Assembly (NCBI RefSeq): GCF_019312585.1
Contig: NZ_JAHWDP010000003.1
Span: 310,001-374,000, forward strand
Origin: Halomarinibacterium sedimenti
Lineage (GTDB): Bacteria > Bacteroidota > Bacteroidia > Flavobacteriales > Flavobacteriaceae
Direction of reading: 5' to 3'
Length of the DNA stretch: 64,000 bases
Part shown: positions 44,981 through 53,140 of the stretch, in pieces
Position numbering within the stretch: position 1 is the first letter of the stretch
How the letters are laid out: each line of letters opens with the position of its first letter
Notes under the pieces: generated by a model
Database searches by the model: none
Told to the model about the DNA's origin: nothing
What the model saw: the letters and a program-made list of their open reading frames with translations, nothing else
Translations under genes and position numbers: made by a program

Positions 44981-46147
44981 ATGAGAGCAACAATTACCCT
45001 TTTATTTATGGCACTACTGCTTGGGAGTTGCAATAGTGTAAAACGAAACCAGAAATTTTTAGCGCAAGGAGATTACGACCAAGTTATTGAATTGGCGGTA
45101 CGAAAACTTCAGAAAGATCCTCACGGAAAAAATAGTGGTGCTCATGCGTCTTTTTTAGAAAAAGCCTTTGCTCGAGTTGTGGAAGAAGACAAAAGACGTC
45201 TCAATTTTCTGAAACAAGAAAATCGTCCTTCAAATACTCGCGAAATTTACTATTTATATTGCGATTTAGGCAAACGACAAGAACTGATTCGCCCTTTAAC
45301 TTCAATGGTTAACTTAAGCCTGCAATTTGAAGATTACAGCAAGCAAATTATTGCTTCTAAAAAGAATTTTGCCGATTATCTTTTTGCTGAAGGAACCCAA
45401 TATTTAAATCGAAATACCATTCTTGACGCTCGAGAAGCGTATGCGTATTTTAGTGACTTAAAGAGCCTACAACCCGATTACTTAGGACTGGATCAAAAAT
45501 TGGATGATGCTCATTTTAAAGGCACCGACTTTGTTTTTGTTGAATTGAACAACCATTCTGGGCAAATTATTCCATTTAGATTGGAGCAAGAATTACTAGA
45601 TTTCAACACCTACGGACTAGACGATTTCTGGACAGAATATCATACAAGGAGTGAAAACGGAATACAATATAATTATGGAATAGATTTAAATTTTAAAGAA
45701 ATTAATATTTCGCCAGAACGCATATCTGAAAGAGAATTTCTTAGAAAGAAAACCATAAAAGATGGTTGGGAATATATGTTAGACCGCTATGGAAATGTGA
45801 TGAAAGATAGTTTAGGAAATGATATTAAAGTAGATAAATTTATTACCGTAACAGCGGCAGTAACTTATACCGAGCAAACCAAAGCCGTTCAAGTGGGTGG
45901 TGATGTAGTATATCTTGAATTGGATAGAAACCGAATTATAAATAGACATCCTTTGGGCACCGAATTTATTTTCGAAAACATCTTTGCTCGCTATCGCGGT
46001 GATGAAAGAGCCTTAACGGAAGAAGATTTACAATTTATTAAGTATGATTTCTTTCCTTTCCCTTCTAACCAGCAAATGGTCTTGGATGCTGGGCAAGAAA
46101 TAAAAGTACGACTCAAGGAAATTCTTCAAACCAATAAATTTAGATAA
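44981..46147 (+). CDS. Lipoprotein with N-terminal TPR-like helices
   Basis: A 388-residue lipoprotein (lipobox LGSC, Cys17). The first part reads as TPR-like helical hairpins (KFLAQGDYDQVIELAVRKL; LQFEDYSKQIIASKKNFADYLFAEGTQYL; DAREAYAYFSDLKSLQPDY). The second part is beta-rich with no recognised motif. It has a strong terminator and no obvious partner. A role in envelope assembly is possible, not shown. Confidence 0.7.
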   Translation: MRATITLLFMALLLGSCNSVKRNQKFLAQGDYDQVIELAVRKLQKDPHGKNSGAHASFLEKAFARVVEEDKRRLNFLKQENRPSNTREIYYLYCDLGKRQELIRPLTSMVNLSLQFEDYSKQIIASKKNFADYLFAEGTQYLNRNTILDAREAYAYFSDLKSLQPDYLGLDQKLDDAHFKGTDFVFVELNNHSGQIIPFRLEQELLDFNTYGLDDFWTEYHTRSENGIQYNYGIDLNFKEINISPERISEREFLRKKTIKDGWEYMLDRYGNVMKDSLGNDIKVDKFITVTAAVTYTEQTKAVQVGGDVVYLELDRNRIINRHPLGTEFIFENIFARYRGDERALTEEDLQFIKYDFFPFPSNQQMVLDAGQEIKVRLKEILQTNKFR

Positions 46148-46149
46148 AC

Positions 46150-46174
46150 AAAAAGCTCCCAAGGGAGCTTTTTT
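46150..46174. terminator. Bidirectional terminator
   Basis: A 9-bp stem (AAAAGCTCC and complement) with a 4-nt loop lies between converging genes, T-runs on both sides. Confidence 0.85.
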
Positions 46175-46571
46175 ATTGCATAAATCTTTCTAAATCTGTT
46201 GCGTGAATGCTATGATGCGATGCATGATACACCGCTTCCCCATTTTTAATAACCAATACCTGCGGACTTTGATGTATCACTTGAAAAGTATACCCCACCT
46301 CGTTAGAAACGTCACGAAACGCCAACAAATCAAGATAATATAGTTTCATTTTATCCTCCGGAATAGCGTAATCATCTTCAAAATTTCGAATGACCATTCG
46401 GCTTATCCCACAAGTAGTAGAGTGTTTAAAAATGGTTACTGGAGTTGTTTTAGATTTTTCGGCTATTTCATCCAATTGCTCCACACGTGTTAATCGTAAC
46501 CACGGAATCTGCTTTTCTTCCATTGGTCTATCCCTTTCTTCTTTCTTTCCGAATACATTAAATAATCCCAT
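46173..46571 (-). CDS. ytxJ: YtxJ-type bacillithiol system redox protein
   Basis: A 132-residue thioredoxin-fold protein; the start is set at MGLFNVFGKK. The active-site segment is HSTTCGISRMV with a single Cys54, in place of the CxxC of thioredoxins, as in the monothiol YtxJ group linked to bacillithiol. The cis-Pro loop (HQSPQVLVI) and a C-terminal helix are present. It probably removes bacillithiol from mixed disulfides. bshB1 lies at 18309-19025, so two bacillithiol genes occur in the window. Confidence 0.87.
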   Translation of the reverse strand: MGLFNVFGKKEERDRPMEEKQIPWLRLTRVEQLDEIAEKSKTTPVTIFKHSTTCGISRMVIRNFEDDYAIPEDKMKLYYLDLLAFRDVSNEVGYTFQVIHQSPQVLVIKNGEAVYHASHHSIHATDLERFMQ

Positions 46572-46654
46572 TTCAAATTTTTTGCGGTAGTCGCACAAAA
46601 ATAACAGACTTTACAAAAACATTTTCGGTAAAATGGGTATATTTATTTCGAGAT

Positions 46655-47731
46655 ATGAGAAAACCACACAAATCGAAAAAAAAACGTATTGCCAAAACCA
46701 TTGGTAAGGCTCCTGGAGCCGATGGTTACGTGGGTCAAAAATTTCGTGAAACTACCGATATTGAAATTCAAGATTATTCAAAAGAAGGTGTCCATGTAAT
46801 TAAAACCAATAATGTTGAGGACGCTTTTAAGTTTAAAACTACCGACCAAATCACGTGGATTAACGTAAATGGGCTTAATCATACCGAAGAAATTTCGAAA
46901 TTAGGCCATTACTATGGTTTGCATCCTTTGGTGATGGAAGATATCTTAAATACAGACCATCGTCCCAAAGTAGATGAGTATGAAGATTACTTTTTTGTGG
47001 TTCTAAAAATGCTCTACTTCAATAAAGATGAACAATTTACGGTAGAACATATTTCATTAGTATTAGGTAAAAACTACGTATTAACGTTTCAGGAATCGGA
47101 AGAAGATATTTTCGATTCAGTACGATCTCGTATTGCCAATCCTGAATCTCGAATTAGAATGTTTGGTGCTGACTATCTTGCCTTTGCTTTAATTGATACC
47201 ATAGTCGATAATTATTTTGCCGTGATTGAGGATTTTGGAGAAAAAATAGAAGCCTTGGAGGACCAAGTTTTTAATGAAAACCCAGACGATGAAACCCCAA
47301 AAAGCATTCAGTTTTTAAAACGAGAAGTCCTTAAAATTCGCCGAAGCGTGTTTCCGTTACGGGAAGTTATTTCGAGAATAGAAAAATCTGAAAACCCTAT
47401 TATTGAAGAACGGAACCGAGATTATTATCGGGATACCTACGACCACGTAATTCAAATAAACGAAAACATTGAAATCTACCGCGATATGGTATGGGGTCTT
47501 ATGGATATGTATATGACCACGGTAAGTAACAAGATGAACAACATCATGAAGGTGTTAACCATTATTGCCACCATCTTTATTCCATTAACTTTTATTGCAG
47601 GTATCTACGGAATGAATTTTGAGCACATGCCAGAGCTCCATTACAAATACAGCTACTATATTTTATGGGCGGTGATGGTCCTTGTCTTTTTGGGGATGCT
47701 GTACTATTTTAGAAGGAAACGATGGTTGTAA
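46655..47731 (+). CDS. corA: Magnesium/cobalt transporter CorA
   Basis: A 358-residue channel subunit. A large cytoplasmic N-terminal domain (1-290) ends in a long helix. Two C-terminal membrane helices (about 298-318 and 333-350) flank the signature YGMNFEHMPEL, of which GMN forms the selectivity filter. Expected to form pentamers in the cytoplasmic membrane. The C-terminal basic tail (RRKRW) is typical. Confidence 0.94.
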   Translation: MRKPHKSKKKRIAKTIGKAPGADGYVGQKFRETTDIEIQDYSKEGVHVIKTNNVEDAFKFKTTDQITWINVNGLNHTEEISKLGHYYGLHPLVMEDILNTDHRPKVDEYEDYFFVVLKMLYFNKDEQFTVEHISLVLGKNYVLTFQESEEDIFDSVRSRIANPESRIRMFGADYLAFALIDTIVDNYFAVIEDFGEKIEALEDQVFNENPDDETPKSIQFLKREVLKIRRSVFPLREVISRIEKSENPIIEERNRDYYRDTYDHVIQINENIEIYRDMVWGLMDMYMTTVSNKMNNIMKVLTIIATIFIPLTFIAGIYGMNFEHMPELHYKYSYYILWAVMVLVFLGMLYYFRRKRWL

Positions 47732-47829
47732 CCGCCAAATTGTCCTCTCACTCAGTACGTTTACACGCCATTTTGTCGTAAATTAACTGGGGCATATCTT
47801 TTGACATAGTCTAATCAAAAATCAAGACT

Positions 47830-50430
47830 ATGAACTTTAATAATTATACCATAAAAAGCCAAGAAGCGATTCAGCAAGCACAACAACTTGCCCAAAGCTT
47901 AGGACATCAGCAAATTGAAAATGAACATTTGCTCAAAGCCCTTTTTGAGGTAGATGAAAATGTATTGCCATTTATCCTCAAAAAACTAAACGTAAATATT
48001 ACACTTCTTCAGCAAATGCTTGACAAACAACTGGAATCTTTTCCAAAGGTGTCTGGAGGCGATATTATGCTATCACGTGAAGCTGGAAAGACCGTAAACG
48101 AAGCCAGTATTATTGCCAAAAAAATGAACGATGAATATGTAAGTGTGGAGCATATACTATTGGCAATATTTGCATCAAAAAGTAGCATTGCTCAAAGTCT
48201 CAAAGATCAAGGCGTTACCGAAAAAGCCTTAAAAGCAGCTATTGAAGAATTGCGTAAAGGCGACCGAGTGACTTCGCAAAGTGCCGAAGACACCTATAAT
48301 TCTTTAAATAAATATGCGCGTAATTTAAATCAGTTAGCGCGAGACGGAAAGTTAGATCCCGTGATTGGACGTGATGAAGAAATACGAAGAATTCTTCAAA
48401 TTCTTACCCGTCGTACCAAAAACAACCCCATGTTAGTAGGGGAACCTGGTACGGGTAAAACGGCTATTGCCGAAGGTCTAGCACACCGTATTGTAGATGG
48501 CGATGTACCCGAAAACTTAAAAAGTAAAGAGATTTATTCCCTCGATATGGGCGCTTTAATTGCAGGTGCAAAATTTAAAGGAGAGTTTGAGGAGCGATTA
48601 AAAGCCGTCATAAAGGAAGTTACTTCCAGCGATGGTGACATCGTATTATTTATCGATGAGATTCACACCTTGGTAGGTGCCGGTGGCGGACAAGGAGCAA
48701 TGGATGCCGCCAATATTTTAAAACCTGCTTTAGCACGTGGAGAACTTCGTGCGATAGGTGCCACCACACTAGATGAATACCAAAAATATTTTGAACAAGA
48801 CAAGGCCTTGGAGCGTCGTTTTCAGAAGGTGATGGTGGACGAGCCCGATACCGAAAGTGCAATTTCGATCCTACGCGGAATTAAGGAAAAGTATGAAACA
48901 CACCATAAAGTGCGAATTAAAGATGAAGCAATTATTGCTGCGGTAGAACTGTCGCAACGTTATATCACCAATCGTTTTTTACCCGACAAAGCCATTGACT
49001 TAATGGATGAAGCGGCGTCAAAACTACGAATGGAAATCAACTCCAAACCAGAAGAATTAGATGTTTTGGATAGAAAGGTGATGCAATTGGAAATTGAAAT
49101 TGAAGCTATTAAACGCGAAAAAGATGAAGCAAAGCTAAAAACGCTTCGGTCTGATTTAGCAAACCTAAAGGAAGAACGCAACGAGCTAAATGCGAAGTGG
49201 AAAGCTGAAAAAGAAGTGGTAGAAAACGTTCAGAATACCAAAACAGAAATTGAAGAATACAAACTGGAAGCCGAACGCGCTGAGCGTGAAGGCGATTTTG
49301 GAAAAGTAGCCGAAATCCGTTACGGAAAAATAAAAGAAGCCCAAGAAAGGCTGAATAAATTGGAATCAGAATTGGCCAATCAAAGTGAAAGTTCCTTAAT
49401 AAAAGAGGAAGTTACCAATGAGGATATTGCCGAGGTAGTTGCCAAATGGACTGGGATTCCAGTTACAAAAATGATTCAAAGTGAGCGGGATAAGCTATTG
49501 AAATTGGAAGACGAATTACACAAACGTGTCGTTGGTCAAGAAGAGGCAATTGTGGCGGTGAGTGATGCCATTAGACGTAGCAGAGCCGGATTACAAGATG
49601 CTAAAAAACCTATTGGTTCCTTCTTATTTCTAGGTACCACCGGGGTAGGAAAGACCGAATTAGCAAAAGCGTTAGCGGAATATCTCTTTGATGATGAAAA
49701 TGCGATGACACGTATTGATATGAGTGAATACCAAGAGCGACACAGTGTAAGCCGATTGGTGGGAGCGCCTCCAGGATATGTGGGCTATGACGAAGGTGGG
49801 CAGTTAACCGAAGCGGTGCGAAGAAAACCCTATTCGGTGGTGCTGTTGGATGAAATTGAAAAGGCACACCCAGATACTTTTAATATTTTGTTACAAGTGT
49901 TGGATGAAGGACGATTGACAGATAATAAAGGTCGCATAGCCGATTTCAAAAACACGATTATTATTATGACAAGTAATATGGGAAGTCATATTATTCAGGA
50001 GAAATTTGATAGTGTAAAAGATATCGACACCGCTATGGAAGCCGCCAAAGTGGAAGTTCTTGGATTGTTAAAACAATCGGTGCGACCTGAGTTTTTAAAC
50101 CGAATAGACGACATTATTATGTTTACGCCATTAACGCAAAAAGACATCAAGAAAATTGTTGGTCTCCAGTTAAAAGGTGTAACAAAAATGTTGGCAAAAC
50201 AGCACATTACGTTAGATGCTACTGAGGAAGCTATTGAATATCTTTCAAAAAGAGGATTCGATCCACAATATGGAGCACGTCCTGTAAAGAGAGTGATTCA
50301 GAAAGAAGTGTTGAACAATCTTTCTAAAGAAATACTTTCAGGAAAGATACGTACCGATAGTATCATTTTACTAGATAGTTTTGATGATAATTTGGTTTTC
50401 AGAAATCAGGAAGACCTTATCTCAACATAA
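47830..50430 (+). CDS. clpB: ATP-dependent chaperone ClpB
   Basis: An 866-residue Hsp100 disaggregase. It has the N domain (1-145), AAA1 with Walker A GEPGTGKT near 204, the coiled-coil middle domain (about 400-530, which separates ClpB from ClpA/ClpC), AAA2 with Walker A GTTGVGKT near 601, and a C-terminal small domain. It works with DnaK to rescue aggregated proteins. The region before the ATG holds TATCTTTTG, one base longer than the -7 consensus; no heat-shock operator such as CIRCE was seen. Confidence 0.97.
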   Translation: MNFNNYTIKSQEAIQQAQQLAQSLGHQQIENEHLLKALFEVDENVLPFILKKLNVNITLLQQMLDKQLESFPKVSGGDIMLSREAGKTVNEASIIAKKMNDEYVSVEHILLAIFASKSSIAQSLKDQGVTEKALKAAIEELRKGDRVTSQSAEDTYNSLNKYARNLNQLARDGKLDPVIGRDEEIRRILQILTRRTKNNPMLVGEPGTGKTAIAEGLAHRIVDGDVPENLKSKEIYSLDMGALIAGAKFKGEFEERLKAVIKEVTSSDGDIVLFIDEIHTLVGAGGGQGAMDAANILKPALARGELRAIGATTLDEYQKYFEQDKALERRFQKVMVDEPDTESAISILRGIKEKYETHHKVRIKDEAIIAAVELSQRYITNRFLPDKAIDLMDEAASKLRMEINSKPEELDVLDRKVMQLEIEIEAIKREKDEAKLKTLRSDLANLKEERNELNAKWKAEKEVVENVQNTKTEIEEYKLEAERAEREGDFGKVAEIRYGKIKEAQERLNKLESELANQSESSLIKEEVTNEDIAEVVAKWTGIPVTKMIQSERDKLLKLEDELHKRVVGQEEAIVAVSDAIRRSRAGLQDAKKPIGSFLFLGTTGVGKTELAKALAEYLFDDENAMTRIDMSEYQERHSVSRLVGAPPGYVGYDEGGQLTEAVRRKPYSVVLLDEIEKAHPDTFNILLQVLDEGRLTDNKGRIADFKNTIIIMTSNMGSHIIQEKFDSVKDIDTAMEAAKVEVLGLLKQSVRPEFLNRIDDIIMFTPLTQKDIKKIVGLQLKGVTKMLAKQHITLDATEEAIEYLSKRGFDPQYGARPVKRVIQKEVLNNLSKEILSGKIRTDSIILLDSFDDNLVFRNQEDLIST

Positions 50431-50487
50431 GTCTTAGGGTTAGGTTTCCCTCCTAAAAAACCGTTTCATAATTTGGTTAGTTAGTAG

Positions 50488-50526
50488 AATTAACCCTTGA
50501 GTTCTTAACTTGAGGGTTAATTTTTT
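50488..50526 (+). terminator. Terminator of clpB
   Basis: A 14-bp stem (AATTAACCCTTGAG, two wobbles) with a 7-nt loop is followed by six T. Confidence 0.85.
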
Positions 50527-50531
50527 AACAA

Positions 50532-50551
50532 AATATACCAATCGGTATATT
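50532..50551. promoter_or_regulatory. TetR operator O1
   Basis: A perfect 8-bp inverted repeat, AATATACC-AATC-GGTATATT, lies immediately upstream of the -7 element of the TetR gene, where a bound repressor would block RNA polymerase. The core ATACC-N4-GGTAT recurs before the next gene. Confidence 0.8.
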
Positions 50552-50557
50552 ATTTAC

Positions 50558-50565
50558 TATATTTG
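50558..50565 (+). promoter_or_regulatory. -7 element of the tetR-like gene
   Basis: TATATTTG matches TAnnTTTG, six bases before the ATG at 50572. The operator O1 fills the spacer. The mRNA should be leaderless or nearly so. Confidence 0.6.
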
Positions 50566-50571
50566 TATAAG

Positions 50572-51168
50572 ATGTTAACAAAAGCCGAACAAACCACTCA
50601 ATTTATCATTGAAAAAGTAGCACCTCTTTTCAATCAAAAGGGATATGCTGCTACGTCGATGTCGGATATTACCCGAGTAACGGGACTAACAAAAGGCGCT
50701 ATTTACGGGAACTTTGAAAACAAAGAAGCCATTGCCATTGCCGCCTTTGATAAAAGTGTGAATGACCTTTTAAAGCGTATAGGAAAACACCAAGAACAAA
50801 GTCCGTCACCGCTTCAAAAATTATATCTCATTGCCGATTTTTATAAAACCTATTACGATTATAGTAAGCATACTGGGGGGTGCCCTATTTTAAATATTGG
50901 AGTGAATAGTGTTCAGCAAAATTCAAAATTGATTGAGCGGGTGCAGTATATTATAAATAAAACTCAAAATAATATTGTAAAACTGGTAAACTGGGGTATT
51001 GAGGCTGGTGAGATTAACCCTAAGGTAGATGCCATTCAATTTGCTAAGCAAACCTATACCCATATTCAAGGGGCTGTTTTTATGAGTCATACTATGAATG
51101 ACCATAGCTATTTACTAGAAGCCGCCAACAATCTTGAGCAAACAATAACCAAAGAACTAAAAATTTAA
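50572..51168 (+). CDS. TetR/AcrR family repressor
   Basis: A 198-residue regulator. The N-terminal helix-turn-helix (about 8-50) contains LFNQKGYAATSMSDITRVTGLTKGAIYGNF, followed by KEAIAIAAFD and an all-helical ligand domain with CPILNIGVNS. An ATG at 50572 is preferred over a TTG nine bases upstream, which falls in the promoter. It probably represses itself through O1 and the downstream thioesterase through O2. The ligand is unknown; an acyl-CoA or fatty acid would fit the target. Confidence 0.88.
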   Translation: MLTKAEQTTQFIIEKVAPLFNQKGYAATSMSDITRVTGLTKGAIYGNFENKEAIAIAAFDKSVNDLLKRIGKHQEQSPSPLQKLYLIADFYKTYYDYSKHTGGCPILNIGVNSVQQNSKLIERVQYIINKTQNNIVKLVNWGIEAGEINPKVDAIQFAKQTYTHIQGAVFMSHTMNDHSYLLEAANNLEQTITKELKI

Positions 51169-51170
51169 AC

Positions 51171-51184
51171 ATACCGATAGGTAT
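51171..51184. promoter_or_regulatory. TetR operator O2
   Basis: ATACC-GATA-GGTAT is an inverted repeat with the same half-sites and spacing as O1. It lies three bases after the TetR stop and 14 bases before the thioesterase ATG. Confidence 0.75.
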
Positions 51185-51198
51185 AAAATATATTGAAC

Positions 51199-51684
51199 AT
51201 GGAAAAATCTCCAAAAATTTTAGAAAGCAAAACCCTTATTCGTTTTCAGCATTGCGATCCCTTTAATCATTTAAATAATTCGGAGTATCTCAATTATATG
51301 GTGAATGCCCGAGAAGATCAATTGATAAAACATTACGGTATAGATATCTATAAAATGGGTCGTGAGCAAGGAAAGAGTTGGGTCGTGGGAAGTAATCAAA
51401 TTGCCTACCTCCGCCCTGCTTGGTTAATGGAAGAAGTAACCATACAATCGCAATTACTATCGTATAACGAGACCAGTTTACATGTAGAGTTACGCATGTT
51501 TAATGATTCTAAAACAGAATTAAAGGCCATTATGTGGAGTAACTACGTACATTTTAACTTGCTAAAACAACGTCGTGAAACCCATTCAGGAGATTTTATG
51601 GAATTATTTGCTTCGGTTATTTCACCAGTAGTAGAAAACACATTTGAAGAGCGCGTTTCGGTTTTTAAAAAGGTGAAAATGTAA
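51199..51684 (+). CDS. Acyl-CoA thioesterase, hotdog fold
   Basis: A 161-residue single-domain 4HBT-type thioesterase. The active-site segment is RFQHCDPFNHLNNSEYLNYM, with the Asp seen in the 4-hydroxybenzoyl-CoA thioesterase group, followed by VVGSNQIAYLRPAWLMEEV. The start is the ATG at 51199. It is probably controlled by the TetR protein encoded just upstream, through O2. Substrate not known; release of a free acid from an acyl thioester is the expected reaction. Confidence 0.85.
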   Translation: MEKSPKILESKTLIRFQHCDPFNHLNNSEYLNYMVNAREDQLIKHYGIDIYKMGREQGKSWVVGSNQIAYLRPAWLMEEVTIQSQLLSYNETSLHVELRMFNDSKTELKAIMWSNYVHFNLLKQRRETHSGDFMELFASVISPVVENTFEERVSVFKKVKM

Positions 51685-51737
51685 CAATTTATTCTTTGGT
51701 TCGTCTATAAAGTACATCAATCAATTAAATGAACCTT

Positions 51738-51863
51738 ATGAAAACCAATGCATTACCTTCGAGAAAGAAGCATAGAAAAAATGAAGCCCTAGCGCTATAT
51801 ATTACTGGAATTACTGTATTTATGGCGGTTTATTCAACACTTACCATAGTAGCGTGTATGTAA
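51738..51863 (+). CDS. Small membrane protein
   Basis: A 41-residue ORF (44 if the ATG at 51729 is used) with a basic N-terminus (SRKKHRKNEA) and one hydrophobic helix (LALYITGITVFMAVYSTLTIV). It is followed at once by a strong terminator. This arrangement, and basic residues on the cytoplasmic side of a single helix, support a real small protein. No family recognised. Confidence 0.5.
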   Translation: MKTNALPSRKKHRKNEALALYITGITVFMAVYSTLTIVACM

Positions 51864-51867
51864 AACA

Positions 51868-51906
51868 GAAAACCCTTCTCAGCAAATGCCTTGAAGGGTT
51901 TTCCTC
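51868..51906 (+). terminator. Terminator after the small membrane protein ORF
   Basis: A perfect 11-bp stem (GAAAACCCTTC and complement) with a 14-nt loop. The T-rich tail is short. Confidence 0.75.
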
Positions 51907-51971
51907 CTTTTCACAACAATCAAACAAACAACTTTAACTCTAAAACCTCAATTACATTTACGTAATAAAGT

Positions 51972-51979
51972 TATCTTTG
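51972..51979 (+). promoter_or_regulatory. Putative -7 element of the phosphatase gene
   Basis: TATCTTTG matches TAnnTTTG, 37 bp before the ATG at 52017. Confidence 0.5.
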
Positions 51980-52016
51980 GTTTTATTGAAGTATATTTTT
52001 CTATAAAACCCATATT

Positions 52017-52544
52017 ATGCGTACCCTATTACTAATTTGTTTTGTTTTTATTTCTACCCTCTCCTGTAAAGATGAAAAGAAGAATGAGGTGATTGAGGAT
52101 GTTGAAATTGTAACCACCTATTATCTAATTCGCCATGCTGAAAAAGACCGAAGTGATTCTACCAATACCAATCCAGCATTAACAGCAAAAGGTTTGGAGC
52201 GTGCAAAACTATGGGCTAGCTATTTTGATAGTATTCCACTGAATAGAATCTATTCTACTAACTATGTAAGAACGCAGCAAACGGCAAAAGATGTTTCTGA
52301 AAAAAAGAGCCTCCCTATTGAGCCTTATGAACCAAAAAGCCTAATAGCTGATGACTTTAAAGAAGCCACAAAAGGCAATCATATTTTAATAGTTGGACAT
52401 AGTAACACCACTCCAATGCTTGTCAATAAAATATTAGGAACAAATACGTATGAAGATATTCCAGATGATGACAATTCACGACTGTATGTGGTAACGATTG
52501 AGGGTGACAACAAAAAATGCGAAATAAGAAAGGTAGAACTATAA
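52017..52544 (+). CDS. Histidine phosphatase superfamily lipoprotein
   Basis: A 175-residue protein with a lipobox (TLSC, Cys17) and the phosphoglycerate-mutase/SixA fold. The catalytic motif is IRHAEK (RHA form) near residue 43; the second His is in VGHSNTTP near 128. The placement outside the cytoplasm suggests removal of phosphate from an extracytoplasmic substrate. Substrate unknown. Confidence 0.85.
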   Translation: MRTLLLICFVFISTLSCKDEKKNEVIEDVEIVTTYYLIRHAEKDRSDSTNTNPALTAKGLERAKLWASYFDSIPLNRIYSTNYVRTQQTAKDVSEKKSLPIEPYEPKSLIADDFKEATKGNHILIVGHSNTTPMLVNKILGTNTYEDIPDDDNSRLYVVTIEGDNKKCEIRKVEL

Positions 52545-52566
52545 CCAATTACTCTTCAAATCTTCT

Positions 52567-52574
52567 TATTTTTG
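52567..52574 (+). promoter_or_regulatory. -7 element of smpB
   Basis: TATTTTTG matches TAnnTTTG and lies six bases before the ATG at 52581, again implying a very short or absent leader. Confidence 0.6.
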
Positions 52575-52580
52575 CCCCTT

Positions 52581-53045
52581 ATGGCACTTCAGAAAAATGT
52601 CCAAATAAAGAACCGCAAGGCTCGTTTTGAATACGAAATCCTTGAAAAATTTACCGCAGGAATTGTGCTTCGGGGGACCGAGATTAAAGCCATTCGTGAG
52701 GGTAAAGCCTCTATTGCCGAAAGTTTTTGCGAATTTGCCAACGGTGAATTGTTTGTGATTAACATGACCATTCAAGAATACTCACACGCCACGCATTTTA
52801 ATCATGCGCCAAAATCTGAAAGAAAGTTACTCCTTAACAGGCGTGAGCTAAAAAAACTAGAAAAGGAAGTAAAAAACTCTGGGTTAACCATTATTCCGTT
52901 GTTACTTTTTACCAACGAAAAAGGCTTGGCAAAGTTAGAAATTGCTTTATGTAAAGGAAAGAAGCTATACGATAAGCGGGAAGTGATTAAAGAACGCGAC
53001 ACCAAACGGGATTTAAGTAGGATTAAAAAAGCGTTTAACAACTAA
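52581..53045 (+). CDS. smpB: SsrA-binding protein SmpB
   Basis: A 154-residue protein that binds tmRNA and delivers it to stalled ribosomes. The beta-barrel core has the typical KNRKARFEYEILEKFTAG, LRGTEIKAIREGKASIAESF and ECSHA-like EYSHATHFNH segments. The tail YDKREVIKERDTKRDLSR is the ribosome A-site helix. An upstream in-frame TTG overlaps the promoter and is not used. Confidence 0.96.
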   Translation: MALQKNVQIKNRKARFEYEILEKFTAGIVLRGTEIKAIREGKASIAESFCEFANGELFVINMTIQEYSHATHFNHAPKSERKLLLNRRELKKLEKEVKNSGLTIIPLLLFTNEKGLAKLEIALCKGKKLYDKREVIKERDTKRDLSRIKKAFNN

Positions 53046-53140
53046 CATTTCCTTAAGAATTTCTTATTCCTTTTTTTCTAATTTCACGCTCGAGACAACC
53101 TTTTACTTATTTTAAACGTCTTTTGAATAGAATCCATTTT

